Of a DNA stretch of 64,000 nt, positions 17,501 to 27,005 are shown in pieces. The stretch lies in NCBI GenBank assembly GCA_003258405.1, contig QKPN01000001.1, positions 558,001-622,000 of the forward strand, given 5' to 3'. The notes under the pieces were generated by a model. That model saw only the letters and a program-made list of their open reading frames with translations. It ran no database searches and was not told where the DNA came from. Numbering within the stretch: position 1 is the first letter of the stretch; each line of letters begins with the position of its first letter. A program made the translations under genes and the position numbers. The DNA is from Rhodobacteraceae bacterium DSL-40 (GTDB lineage: Bacteria; Pseudomonadota; Alphaproteobacteria; Rhodobacterales; Rhodobacteraceae).

Positions 17501-18445
17501 ATGAAACGTGATCCGCAAGTAATGATCAGTGTGAGTACAGCAATGATGTTGTTTGCCGGAATGGCCAGCGCTCATGCCACCCTCACCCCCCCAGAAGCGC
17601 AAGTTGGCGCCGCCTACAACGCGGTCATCCGCATTGGCCATGGCTGCGATGGAGAGGCAACCCACACCGTCCGCGTGACCATTCCCGAAGGCTTTTACAA
17701 TGCAAAGCCCATGCCGAAGCCCGGCTGGACCCTCAAGACCGTGCGCGGTTCCTACACTAAACCCTATGTTTCCCACGGAGTGACCTACGAAGAGGGGGCA
17801 CAGGAGATCATCTGGTCAGGCGGCTCGCTTCAGGACGACTGGTACGATGAGTTTGCCTTCCTAGGGACGTTCGGACCGGAGCTCGAGGCCGGGGCGGAAT
17901 TCCACTTCCCGACCGTCCAGACCTGCGATACCGGCCAAGTTGCCTGGACAGAGCGGTCCGCCCTATCCGACGCGCCCGCACCCTCGGTTGTTCTCGCGGC
18001 GGCCGACGAGTCAGCGCAGGCCACGCCGATGCATGAGAGCGCCATGCTTGGAGACCTTACATTGACCAACACTTTCGCCTTTGCCACCCTGCCACATTCG
18101 CCGGTCGCTGGAGCTTTCCTCACCATTACAAACGACGGAGAAACCAGTGACAAACTTGTCTCCGCCTCTTCCCCCATCGCTGGAATGGTCCAGATACATG
18201 AGATGGCAATGGATGGCGATGTCATGAAAATGCGGGAGCTTGCCGATGGCCTGAAACTGCCTGCGGGAGAGACCGTGATGCTGAAGCCCGGCGGCTATCA
18301 TATCATGCTCATGGACCTCAAGGAGCCGCTTGTCGAAGGCGAGGCGGTCGACATCACGCTGCAGTTCGAGAATGCTGGCACGATTGCCCTTCCCTTCGGC
18401 ATTCAATCCCGCACTCGCGGCGCCGGTCATGAGATGAAGCACTGA
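17501..18445 (+). CDS. YcnI (DUF1775)-PCuAC fusion, periplasmic copper chaperone
   Basis: A 314-residue secreted protein. After a signal peptide ending MASAHATLTPPEA, the mature N-terminus would begin with His, as in YcnI proteins where this His is a copper ligand. Residues about 25-165 form the DUF1775 domain. Residues about 195-305 form the PCuAC domain with its H(M)X10MX21HXM-type copper site: VQIHEMAMDGDVMKMREL and later GGYHIMLMDL. PCuAC delivers Cu(I) to the CuA site of cytochrome oxidase, working with Sco. The start at 17501 has GGAG ten bases upstream. The sco gene follows after 1 bp. Confidence 0.85.
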   Translation: MKRDPQVMISVSTAMMLFAGMASAHATLTPPEAQVGAAYNAVIRIGHGCDGEATHTVRVTIPEGFYNAKPMPKPGWTLKTVRGSYTKPYVSHGVTYEEGAQEIIWSGGSLQDDWYDEFAFLGTFGPELEAGAEFHFPTVQTCDTGQVAWTERSALSDAPAPSVVLAAADESAQATPMHESAMLGDLTLTNTFAFATLPHSPVAGAFLTITNDGETSDKLVSASSPIAGMVQIHEMAMDGDVMKMRELADGLKLPAGETVMLKPGGYHIMLMDLKEPLVEGEAVDITLQFENAGTIALPFGIQSRTRGAGHEMKH

Positions 18446-18446
18446 T

Positions 18447-19046
18447 ATGACACCGGTTGCATGGAAAATCCTGCGGGCCGTGCTCTACGGCGCGGCTGCG
18501 CTCGCTCTCCTCGCAACGCTCTGGTTCCAGGTCGTCGCGCCCCGTATGGGGCGCGACATCGCAAGCGAACTGGGGCGTGGCGATTACCGTCTGACGACCA
18601 CAGACGGCGAAAGCTTTACCGAGGAAACCCTTCGCGGCGCGCCCTCGGCGGTGTTCTTTGGCTTCACGCACTGCCCCGAGGTTTGCCCGACGACACTGTC
18701 CGACATCACGATCTGGCAGGACGATCTCGGCGACAAGGCGAAAGATCTCAGGATCTGGTTTGTCACGGTGGATCCGGAACGCGACAGCCCGCAGATGATG
18801 AAGGAGTATCTCGGCTGGGTTCCCGGCGTCACTGGCGTCTCCGGCTCCCCCGAGGACATCGCAAAGGCGGAACGTGCCTTCAGGATCTTCGCCAGAAAGA
18901 TCCCGCTCGAGAGCGGCGGCTATACGATGGACCACACTGCCTACATCCTGCTTTTCGATGACCACGGCCGTTTTGCCGACCTCATCGGGTATCAGGAGAA
19001 GCCCGAGACTGCACTTGCCAAGCTGCGCAAATTGCTCGGGGCCTGA
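18447..19046 (+). CDS. SCO1/SenC copper chaperone for cytochrome oxidase CuA
   Basis: A 199-residue thioredoxin-fold protein anchored by an N-terminal membrane segment (ALRRGCA-free frame; hydrophobic stretch VLYGAAALALLATLWFQVVA). It has the copper motif FFGFTHCPEVCPTTLSD, with the CxxxC pair, and the distal ligand His in TMDHTAYILLF. Sco proteins insert copper into, or reduce, the CuA centre of cytochrome c oxidase subunit II. It is 1 bp after the YcnI-PCuAC gene, so the two chaperones are co-expressed. Confidence 0.92.
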   Translation: MTPVAWKILRAVLYGAAALALLATLWFQVVAPRMGRDIASELGRGDYRLTTTDGESFTEETLRGAPSAVFFGFTHCPEVCPTTLSDITIWQDDLGDKAKDLRIWFVTVDPERDSPQMMKEYLGWVPGVTGVSGSPEDIAKAERAFRIFARKIPLESGGYTMDHTAYILLFDDHGRFADLIGYQEKPETALAKLRKLLGA

Positions 19047-19122
19047 TCGCGGGTGGCCGGTTGCCAGAACCGGCGGCCTGCCATAGCTTCCCGCGACCAG
19101 TTCGAGGGAGGCTTACCATACC

Positions 19123-20412
19123 ATGACCGAGAGATCGCTTGGCTTCGATACGCTGCAGATTCATGCAGGCGCAAGACCCGATCCGGCAACCGGCGCGCGC
19201 CAGACGCCGATCTACCAGACGACCGCTTATGTCTTCCGCGATGCGGATCATGCGGCAGCACTCTTCAACCTGCAGGAAGTTGGCTACATCTACTCGCGGC
19301 TGACTAATCCCACCGTCGCCGCCTTTCAGGAGCGTATCGCGGCGCTTGAAGGCGGCGCAGGCGCCGTCTGCACCTCGTCCGGGCACGCAGCGCAGATCAT
19401 GGCGCTCTTCCCGCTGATGGCGCCGGGGCGCAATGTCATTGCTTCGACTAGACTATATGGCGGCACGGTAACCCAGCTCACGCAGACGATCCGCCGCTTC
19501 GGCTGGGAAGCCCGCTTCGTCGATTTTGACGACACTGACGCCATCGAGGCTGCCGCGGACGAGAATACGCGCGCCGTGTTCTGCGAGAGCATCGCAAACC
19601 CCGGCGGCTATGTGACAGACATACCTGCCGTCGCGGAGGTCTCGAAGCGGCTTGGCGTGCCGCTCATCGTCGACAATACGTCGGCCACTCCGTGGCTCTG
19701 CCGGCCCTTCGATCACGGTGCAGACCTTGTGGTGCACTCGACCACTAAGTATCTGACGGGAAACGGGACCGCGACCGGCGGCGCCGTGGTGGATTCCGGC
19801 CGTTTTGACTGGTCCGCGTCGGACAAGTTTCCCAGTCTGACCGAACCCGAACCCGCCTACCACGGCCTGAAGTTTCACGAGACCTTCGGCGCAATGGCAT
19901 TCACGTTCCACGGAATCGCCATTGGCCTGCGCGATCTCGGCATGACAATGGCACCGCAGACGGCATTCCTGGGCCTTCTCGGAACCGAGACCCTCAGCCT
20001 GCGCATGGCGCGCCACGTGGAAAATGCGCAGAAGGTCGCGGCGTGGCTTGAAGCCGATCCGCGCGTGGAATTCGTCACCTATGCCGGACTGCCATCCTCA
20101 CCCTATCACGACCGGGCGCGGCGGCTTTATCCCAAGGGTGCAGGAGCCCTTTTCACCTTCGCGCTCAAGGGCGGCTATGAATCCTGCGTAAAACTGGTGG
20201 ATTCGGTTGCGCTCTTCAGTCATGTCGCCAACCTTGGCGACACTCGCTCGCTCATCATCCACTCGGCGTCCACCACCCACCGCCAGCTTTCGCCAGAACA
20301 GCAGGAGGCTGCCGGGGCGGGTGCAAATGTTCTGCGGCTCTCGATCGGGATCGAAGACGCCGATGACATCATCGCGGATCTGGATCAGGCCATGGCGAAA
20401 GCCACGGTATGA
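19123..20412 (+). CDS. metY: O-acetylhomoserine sulfhydrylase / aminocarboxypropyltransferase
   Basis: A 429-residue PLP enzyme of the Cys/Met metabolism family. The opening GFDTLQIHAGARPDPATGAR and TPIYQTTAYVF are typical of MetY. The PLP-binding Lys is in VVHSTTKYLTGNGTATGG, and the C-terminus has the substrate block SLIIHSASTTHRQLSPEQ. It converts O-acetylhomoserine plus sulfide to homocysteine. The 429-residue length distinguishes it from the shorter MetB and MetZ. It is 76 bp after sco and may have its own promoter. Confidence 0.9.
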   Translation: MTERSLGFDTLQIHAGARPDPATGARQTPIYQTTAYVFRDADHAAALFNLQEVGYIYSRLTNPTVAAFQERIAALEGGAGAVCTSSGHAAQIMALFPLMAPGRNVIASTRLYGGTVTQLTQTIRRFGWEARFVDFDDTDAIEAAADENTRAVFCESIANPGGYVTDIPAVAEVSKRLGVPLIVDNTSATPWLCRPFDHGADLVVHSTTKYLTGNGTATGGAVVDSGRFDWSASDKFPSLTEPEPAYHGLKFHETFGAMAFTFHGIAIGLRDLGMTMAPQTAFLGLLGTETLSLRMARHVENAQKVAAWLEADPRVEFVTYAGLPSSPYHDRARRLYPKGAGALFTFALKGGYESCVKLVDSVALFSHVANLGDTRSLIIHSASTTHRQLSPEQQEAAGAGANVLRLSIGIEDADDIIADLDQAMAKATV

Positions 20413-20424
20413 TCACCGCCTCCC

Positions 20425-20451
20425 ACCGGCGCGCCCTTAAGGCGCGCCGGT
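20425..20451. terminator. bidirectional terminator-like hairpin between metY and the SIMPL gene
   Basis: A perfect 11-bp inverted repeat, ACCGGCGCGCC and GGCGCGCCGGT, around a five-base loop CTTAA. It separates the convergent stops of metY (20412) and the SIMPL gene (20437). The SIMPL TAA stop lies in the loop. No long T run follows on either side. Confidence 0.65.
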
Positions 20452-21168
20452 CTCCTCGCTGCCGATCTCGAAGACTACCGTTACCTCCGCGTCGACGTTA
20501 AGACTTCCCCGCGCCACAGGCATCGCGAAGGCCGCATCCGCCCGCGGCGCCGCGTTGACGGCATAGGGCTTCGGCATTGCACCACCAGGTTCGCTGATCG
20601 ATACGATCGGCCCGAGTTTTATGTTCGCAGCATCGGCGTAGAGCGTCGCGCGCGCCATTGCGTCCGCCACAGCTTTGCGCCGCGCCTGCTGCACGACCTC
20701 GGAGGGATCTGCGAGGTCAAAGGAAATGCCGTCGATCCTGTTCACGCCCGCTCCGGCAAGCGTATCGACGAGCGCGCCGACAGTATCGATATCATGAAGG
20801 GTGAGCGTCAGCATGCTCCGCGCCCGATATCCGGTTATTTCTGTGTCATTTATCCCGCCATCCTCACGCTGGGCGTAAAGCGGATCGAGGCCAAGGCCGG
20901 AGGTTTGGCGATCCTTTTCGGCGAGGTCCGCCCCATCAAGGGCGGCAAAGATTGCCTGCAGGCGCTCGCTCATCGCAGCCAGCGCGGCTTCCGCAGTATT
21001 CGCGTCAGCCTCCACCCCGAGCGTGAGGAGCGCCACGTCCGGTATGGCAATCTCACTTCCACTACCGGTGACGGTGATAAGTCGCGGCATCTCTTCAGCC
21101 GGCGCGGCCTCGAGCATCAGGACCATCGCCAGCGTGGCGGCAATGGTAATCGGAAACGGTTTTCTCAT
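20437..21168 (-). CDS. secreted SIMPL-domain (DUF541) protein
   Basis: A 243-residue protein with a signal peptide (ITIAATLAMVLMLEAAPAEE) and one SIMPL domain. The domain starts RLITVTGSGSEIAIPDVALLTLGVEA and ends in LNVDAEVTVVFEIG. Such proteins are periplasmic or outer-membrane associated and are linked to oxidative stress protection in some bacteria, but no activity is established. The open frame runs 160 codons further upstream through the divergent gene; ATG 21168 gives the expected secreted protein. Confidence 0.85.
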   Translation of the reverse strand: MRKPFPITIAATLAMVLMLEAAPAEEMPRLITVTGSGSEIAIPDVALLTLGVEADANTAEAALAAMSERLQAIFAALDGADLAEKDRQTSGLGLDPLYAQREDGGINDTEITGYRARSMLTLTLHDIDTVGALVDTLAGAGVNRIDGISFDLADPSEVVQQARRKAVADAMARATLYADAANIKLGPIVSISEPGGAMPKPYAVNAAPRADAAFAMPVARGSLNVDAEVTVVFEIGSEETGAP

Positions 21169-21313
21169 GCTGGGATCCTCCAATGCGATTAGTTCTCCCG
21201 ATCCGAATGGATTCGCAACTGAAAGTTGTCTCAAGCATATTCGACTCACTGGATTGTCAGATACTTGCGGCCTATAGTGACCATAGGAAACACTCGACGG
21301 AGATCGAGGCGTC

Positions 21314-22975
21314 ATGAGCAGTGGAACACCCGCCACGCGAACGTGGCTGAGGATTATTCTGGACAAGGCTGAAATTGCCCTCCTCGCGGCAGGTGCGCGC
21401 GATCCGCTTGTGCTTGTCCATCTCGACGATCCGGCGATCGAGGATCGCCTGTGGGATCTGGCCGCGGCCGTGCGTGCACATGGCGGGCCACTGGAAGTCG
21501 TGCTGCCTGAATTTGAGATTCGCCGCGGACATCTTGATGCCGCTCTTTCACACGGCAGAGCCCAACGGGCGCGTGCAGCGTTGGCGCGTGCCTCTCTCTC
21601 CCTTGCCATGCCCATCGACCACATTGTGGCAGTGGCAGGAACGCCGGACAGCAAGGGCCAAGTCCCGTGGGCTGCGGTGAAACTCGACGTTCTCGCGCAA
21701 ACTGATGCCTTTCTCGCGCGCTACGGCCTTTCGGCGGACCGGATCTCGGCGCCGGATAGCCTTCCCCCCTTCAGAGAGCGATCGCACCAATCCATCTTCC
21801 CCGCTGTCCTAACCCGAGGCAAACCTCTGTTCGCCGGATCGGCCGCAGCGGCAGTTGCATTGGCAATCTTTCTGGGACTTTCCAACACCGCGGAAGAGGA
21901 CCGCGAACTGCAGACAGAGATCCGGACCGGGCTCCACAACGCAGTGGAGACGGACATGGCTGATGTACCGCCTCCTGACTCGCCGCCACACCGCATGGCA
22001 GTGCCTGCCGACATTTTCCCACCGCGGGCGCGACCTGAACGGCTTGCATTGGTGCGCGTGGAACCTCCGCTGGCGGCTCCTGCGCCCACGCGGGTTGCGG
22101 AAGTCGCACCGCCGATCGCGCGTATAATTCCTCCGGCTCAGATGTCTGCACCGACGATCACTAAAGCCGCTCGAAACTTTCCTGCCACTCTGCTCAGTGT
22201 GCCCGAGCTGAACGCTCCGTCACCACTCGCCCTGCCAGGCACTGGTGAGTCCAAGCTACCGGACCCGGCGATCCCTTCCGAAGTTCTGGCCCAGATCGTC
22301 GAGACATTGCCTCGCACGGCGCCCGAGGTTCTCGGCACCACGCGTCTTGCCTCCCTCCGTCCTCTCCACCGGCCGACGATCTCTGATTCCGCCCCGGTGA
22401 CGAGCCCCAGCACCCCGAGAATGAGCCGCCCACTCCCGCGGCCGGGAGTGAGTAACCAGACCCGTGCTGCAGTCTCTGCGGCGATTACCGACGCTGTAGC
22501 CAGTGCCACAGCAGAAGACCTCGGCAGCGGCTCCATCGTGGATCGCCCCAGACCTCGGAACCGTGCGCCTGCCGCGTCGGCAGCAACGGTGTTCCAGCCT
22601 CCGGCACCAAGTGTTATCCGCACAGCGCCCCCCGTCGCCAGCACCGCGGCCTTGGCAGCCCCGGCCGATGCAACCTCCAGTCCGCCCACCCTCAAGGTGC
22701 AGTCCGCTGTACGCGTTGCGACTGCCACTCCCCCGCCGCAGACGACAGCGACGCGTGTCAATGAGCAGGTTGGTATAGATCCGCGGGAGCTCTCGCTCAT
22801 CGGTGTCTTTGGCAGCCCGCAGTACAAACGGGCAATCCTCCGTCTGCCCAATGGGCAGATGCGTAAGGTGCGCGCAGGCGACCGGATCGAAGGAAACCGC
22901 GTGATCGCCATAAGCGACGACTCTGTTCGCCTGACCGGCAAGGGTCGCGATCAGGTCCTGCGCATGTCGGAATGA
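21314..22975 (+). CDS. proline-rich single-pass protein with a GspC/PilP-like C-terminal domain
   Basis: A 553-residue protein in three parts. Residues 1-165 are a cytoplasmic domain of unknown type (LVLVHLDDPAIEDRLWD, IDHIVAVAGTPDSKGQ). One membrane segment, PLFAGSAAAAVALAIFLGL, follows near 175-195. A low-complexity Pro/Ala/Ser-rich periplasmic stretch extends to about 480. The last 75 residues (ELSLIGVFGSPQYKRAILRL, MRKVRAGDRIEGNRVIAI) resemble the homology region of GspC and PilP, which links inner- and outer-membrane parts of secretion or pilus machines. No secretion genes are adjacent. The assignment of the C-terminal domain is by pattern only. Confidence 0.7.
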   Translation: MSSGTPATRTWLRIILDKAEIALLAAGARDPLVLVHLDDPAIEDRLWDLAAAVRAHGGPLEVVLPEFEIRRGHLDAALSHGRAQRARAALARASLSLAMPIDHIVAVAGTPDSKGQVPWAAVKLDVLAQTDAFLARYGLSADRISAPDSLPPFRERSHQSIFPAVLTRGKPLFAGSAAAAVALAIFLGLSNTAEEDRELQTEIRTGLHNAVETDMADVPPPDSPPHRMAVPADIFPPRARPERLALVRVEPPLAAPAPTRVAEVAPPIARIIPPAQMSAPTITKAARNFPATLLSVPELNAPSPLALPGTGESKLPDPAIPSEVLAQIVETLPRTAPEVLGTTRLASLRPLHRPTISDSAPVTSPSTPRMSRPLPRPGVSNQTRAAVSAAITDAVASATAEDLGSGSIVDRPRPRNRAPAASAATVFQPPAPSVIRTAPPVASTAALAAPADATSSPPTLKVQSAVRVATATPPPQTTATRVNEQVGIDPRELSLIGVFGSPQYKRAILRLPNGQMRKVRAGDRIEGNRVIAISDDSVRLTGKGRDQVLRMSE

Positions 22976-23409
22976 CAGAAAGATCCTGTCTGGTCCTTGA
23001 AAGGCCGCTCTGCACTCGCCCGCAACCCCGAGGATGCGACCGATGATAGCCCGGCGAGCTTGACCGGCGTGAAATCGGAGTGCGGCGCGGACATCTGCAA
23101 GCTTTCCAATTCCCGTATCTGCTGACGAAACTGGCACGCTCTTTTCGAACGTGAAAGTTCGCGGCCGGACTCCGCCTCGCAATGAAAGATCAGTTGCGGG
23201 ATTTCAGCGCCCGGATATTAGTTACCCCATGGCTCTCAGACAACGACTGTCTGGATGTGGCAGGGAGCGAGAACGATGCGCCGAACGACGTCACCTGAGC
23301 TGCAAGATCAGCCCGAGTGGCATATGGAAGGCGCACTTCTTTTCCGTCCCCCAGCCACTAGAGAATGGCCGTAACCAACCCGAATAGTGCCCGATGGAGA
23401 TTCTCTGAA
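22976..23409. other. gene-free leader region of the large RTX gene
   Basis: 434 bp without a believable coding frame. It should contain the promoter of the RTX gene at 23410. A ribosome-binding GGAG lies ten bases before that start. I saw no clear promoter boxes or repeats. Confidence 0.45.
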
Positions 23410-26400
23410 ATGGCTTTCTTGACAGGCGACGACTCCGCCGAAACCCTCAGAGGCGGTGACGAATTCGACTATATCTATGGCCGCGGTGGTGCCGACAGCA
23501 TTCTGGGCGGCTTCAACGGTGACTATCTCTATGGGGAAGATGGCGCTGATACCGTCGATGGCGGCTTCCAGAACGACATGGTATCAGGTGGCGTGGGAAA
23601 TGACCTTCTGAGAGGCGGGTCCGGCGACGACACTCTCTACGGCAACGCGCTCTACAGTTTTGAGACTGACGCAGGCACTGACACAGCCTATGGCGGACTT
23701 GGAGACGACCGGTTCGGAACCTACACGCCCGCTGATGTCCGTGCAGGCGGTGACCGGCTCTTCGGCGAAACCGGCTTCGATATCGTTGGCCTGGATTTCT
23801 CCGGACGTTCTGGCGCGGTCACATTCGCTACACCCGACAGCATAGCAACCACTACGATTCTCGGTGGCTTGCGTCTCCTCAGTGTCGAGCGTTTCGACAT
23901 CACGGGGACTACGGACGACGACAGACTTACCGGAAGCCTTTTCTCCGATACCCTCAACGGCGGTGACGGGAACGACACACTGCGCGGCGGCGGCGGCAAC
24001 GACTGGCTCAACGGCGGTGACGGCCGTGACAACATTATCGGCCAGGATGGCGCCGACCAAATGGAAGGCGGGGAAGGCGCAGATACGCTCGACGGCGGAA
24101 ATGGCGCCGACTACGCGTACGGCGGCGATGGCAATGACGTCATCTCGGGCGGCCGGGGCAACGACTATCTCTTAGGGGATCTCTATTACGGCGATGCCAC
24201 GGGAAATGATCGTATCAGCGGCGGGGACGGGAACGACTACATCTTCGGCAACACCGGAAACGACTCCCTCTCCGGCGACGATGGCGACGACAATCTCTCT
24301 GGCGGCAATGGCCTCGACACACTCTCCGGCGGGAATGGCGACGATACTCTGGATGGTGGCACCGGGCGCGACCGCCTGATCGCAGGAGCTGGCAACGACC
24401 GGATCGCACACGCCGTTGGAGAAGGCGCTGACGTGATGGATGGGGGTCGCGGCAACGACACCTTCGTGCTCACCGGTCTCTCCGGAACCTTTCGTGCGAC
24501 AGCTTCCGGCACGCAGAATACGCTCTCCGACGGCGCCAAGATCGTGAACATGGAGACCTATTCGATCAACGGTTTGAACAGCGCCGATCGCATCGTGACG
24601 CTCGGAGGCAATGACACGCTCTCTGGCGGCGGTGGCAAAGACACACTCTCGTCAGGTCAGGGCAATGACTTCGTTGCCGGCGGAGCGGGCAACGATTCCC
24701 TGATCGGTGGCGGAGGCAGTGACTACATCGATGCAGGTACTGGGCGCGACACCGTCTTGGGCGGAAGCGGTGCCGACAGGATTGATGTAGGCGCAGGCGG
24801 ACCTGATCGCGTCGAGGCCGGTAGTGGGATCGACTTTATCGAAATCGATCGCTCAAGCCAGAATCGCAACGATTTCGTATTCGACATATCCGGCCGCCGG
24901 GCGACACTGAATGACGGAACGGTCGTGCTGGATGGCGAGCAGTTTTCGGTCTCAACCGCAGGCGGAGACGATACCCTCAACGGCAACGGGGCGCTCTACG
25001 TCTACTTCGACAGTGGGGCCGGGAACGACCGTCTGACTGGCACATCGGGCACCGACTATCTCAACGCCGGCAGCGGCAACAATGTCGTCAACGGCGGAAA
25101 TGGTGATGATACGATCTACGCAGAGTTCGGCAACAACCGCATCAGCGCCGGGTCCGGCAACGACAACATCCGCATCAATACGCTGACGAATGCCAGCGAC
25201 TCCATCAAGGGCCGCTTTACCCTGGATGGTGGAGCTGGGACTGACGTCGCAACAATCAATCGTGAGGGTGCAACTGCAAACCTCACCTTCAAGCTTGCTG
25301 CCAGCGCAACGCTCGTCAATGGCGGTGTCACGCTCGAAAGCATCGAGCGAGTCTCCATCACGACGGGCAGCGGCCGCGACCGGCTGACGGGTGGAGCGCT
25401 CGCCGACAGCCTGAGCGGAGGCAGCGGAGCCGATACCCTGACGGGGCTAGGTGGCGATGACTGGATTTCAGGCGGAGACGGCAGCGACAAGCTAATCGCC
25501 GGCAGCGGCGATGACAGGATATACGGCGACAGCGGCAACGATACCCTTACGGCAGGCGCCGGCAGCGACGAACTCCAAGGCGGCGAAGGTCTGGACAATA
25601 TCGACGGAGGCGACGGCAACGACACCCTTGCCGGAAACAACTATTACGGCTTCTCCTACGGATCCTACGGCTTCAGCGCCGATGATGGCTCACGCGACGT
25701 GCTCACGGCAGGCGCAGGAAACGACGCGCTCTACATCAATCACCTGGATCGCGCCGTGGGCGGTGCCGGTATCGATTACATCTATGTTGATCTTTCAGAT
25801 ACGGCCAATGCGGCGAACTTCGTCTTCTCGAACGGAAATGTCGCGGTAAATGCCAGCACATCCTTCGCTCAGATGGAAGGGCTCGGCTTCAACGGAAGCA
25901 CACGCGGAGACAAGGTCACTGGCAGTGCGCGCGGCGATATCCTGCTCGGCAATGAGGGCAACGACACGCTGGTGGGCGGTCGGGGCGATGACCAGTTCAA
26001 TGACGGCGAAGGCAACGACCGGCTTCTTGGCGGCGGCGGCAACGACAACTTCGTACGTTCCGACGGCGACGGCACCGACCTCATGGACGGCGGTGATGGT
26101 TTCGATAGCCTGAGCTTCGATTTCTATTCGTCACTCTCTGCTGTCGTCGATCTGGCCAACGGCAACAGAAACGATGGTATCGCTCGAGGCTTGACCCTGA
26201 GGTCGATTGAAGCTGTGCACGGCAGCTCGCAGGACGATGATATCCGTGGCAGCGGACGTGCCGAGAGTCTTGCCGGGGGCGGCGCGGGCGACCTTCTGAA
26301 TGGGCGGGGCGGCAATGACACACTAGAAGGAGGAGCAGGTGCAGATTTGCTCACCGGGGGTTCTGGCGCGGATCATTTCGTATTCGGTTATGATGCGATC

Positions 26401-26673
26401 GGCTCTGGCGATGACATTACCGATTTCACCCGCGGGACAGACAAACTGGTGCTTGAAGGAGCCGACTTCGGCTTTGACAGTCGCGCCGATTTCAATCTGG
26501 TGACCGGCACGTCGCCCAGCGTGACCGGTGGCTTGCCTCAGTTCCTATTCGAAACAGATTCGAGCCGCCTGTGGTATGACGCGGATGGCTCGGGCGGTGA
26601 TTCTGAGGCCGTGCTCATGGCAACATTGAACGACGTTCACAACCTCACGAAGGCTGACTTCCTCATCACCTAG
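23410..26673 (+). CDS. large RTX-type calcium-binding secreted protein (1087 aa)
   Basis: Almost entirely RTX repeats from start to about residue 980, such as [40 protein letters not shown] and GGNGDDTLDGGTGRDRLIAG. They are broken by non-repeat blocks (RTSGAVTF-like, QNTLSDGAKIVNMETYSING, NFVFSNGNVAVNASTSF). The end is an M10/serralysin-type C-terminal module: GADHFVFGYDAIGSGDDITDF, then a tail finishing LTKADFLIT, the type I secretion signal. No catalytic domain is visible. The start at 23410 (MAFLTGDDSAETL) has GGAG upstream. No ABC exporter is nearby, so export must rely on genes elsewhere. Likely a calcium-dependent surface or matrix protein. Confidence 0.87.
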   Translation: MAFLTGDDSAETLRGGDEFDYIYGRGGADSILGGFNGDYLYGEDGADTVDGGFQNDMVSGGVGNDLLRGGSGDDTLYGNALYSFETDAGTDTAYGGLGDDRFGTYTPADVRAGGDRLFGETGFDIVGLDFSGRSGAVTFATPDSIATTTILGGLRLLSVERFDITGTTDDDRLTGSLFSDTLNGGDGNDTLRGGGGNDWLNGGDGRDNIIGQDGADQMEGGEGADTLDGGNGADYAYGGDGNDVISGGRGNDYLLGDLYYGDATGNDRISGGDGNDYIFGNTGNDSLSGDDGDDNLSGGNGLDTLSGGNGDDTLDGGTGRDRLIAGAGNDRIAHAVGEGADVMDGGRGNDTFVLTGLSGTFRATASGTQNTLSDGAKIVNMETYSINGLNSADRIVTLGGNDTLSGGGGKDTLSSGQGNDFVAGGAGNDSLIGGGGSDYIDAGTGRDTVLGGSGADRIDVGAGGPDRVEAGSGIDFIEIDRSSQNRNDFVFDISGRRATLNDGTVVLDGEQFSVSTAGGDDTLNGNGALYVYFDSGAGNDRLTGTSGTDYLNAGSGNNVVNGGNGDDTIYAEFGNNRISAGSGNDNIRINTLTNASDSIKGRFTLDGGAGTDVATINREGATANLTFKLAASATLVNGGVTLESIERVSITTGSGRDRLTGGALADSLSGGSGADTLTGLGGDDWISGGDGSDKLIAGSGDDRIYGDSGNDTLTAGAGSDELQGGEGLDNIDGGDGNDTLAGNNYYGFSYGSYGFSADDGSRDVLTAGAGNDALYINHLDRAVGGAGIDYIYVDLSDTANAANFVFSNGNVAVNASTSFAQMEGLGFNGSTRGDKVTGSARGDILLGNEGNDTLVGGRGDDQFNDGEGNDRLLGGGGNDNFVRSDGDGTDLMDGGDGFDSLSFDFYSSLSAVVDLANGNRNDGIARGLTLRSIEAVHGSSQDDDIRGSGRAESLAGGGAGDLLNGRGGNDTLEGGAGADLLTGGSGADHFVFGYDAIGSGDDITDFTRGTDKLVLEGADFGFDSRADFNLVTGTSPSVTGGLPQFLFETDSSRLWYDADGSGGDSEAVLMATLNDVHNLTKADFLIT

Positions 26674-27005
26674 CGTGCCCGAAGCTTTGCCTTCGGGTGC
26701 GCCCGCAGCCGAAGGCTTCAAGCATGAAAGACCAAGTCCCAGTCTGATCGCATGACGGGCCTTGGTACATCTGAATTTTATTTAAAGTTGATTTACATCT
26801 TCTCATTCTGAAAATATCCGAAAAATTTCGTCAGTTCATGACGCTATAAACAGATTATTCTTGATTTCATATTTGAGTCGGTCCGGACTACCTTCCGACT
26901 GCCAGCAAGTGCATCGGCCGGAGGGGCGACCGAGGCACATACCGGGTTAGGTAACTTGCGCTGGTCGTGAATTTATTGGTTCGAAGGCCTGGAAAGGTAC
27001 GATCA
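26674..27005. other. intergenic region with hairpin and AT-rich promoter zone
   Basis: 332 bp. The left part holds a terminator-like hairpin. The middle, about 26770-26880, is clearly more AT-rich than its surroundings and is the likely promoter of the Tat-peptide/GMC oxidoreductase pair. No operator repeat was recognised. Confidence 0.5.
26678..26697 (+). terminator. terminator-like hairpin after the large RTX gene
   Basis: CCCGAAG and CTTCGGG form a perfect 7-bp stem around the six-base loop CTTTGC, five bases after the RTX stop. There is no following T run, so termination strength is uncertain. Confidence 0.5.

Noticed and set aside
23410-26673. Possible CRISPR or tandem DNA repeat array
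   Set aside because: The periodicity is 27 bp and in frame with the GGxGxDxLx nonapeptides, with no fixed repeat and spacer structure. It is coding repetition.
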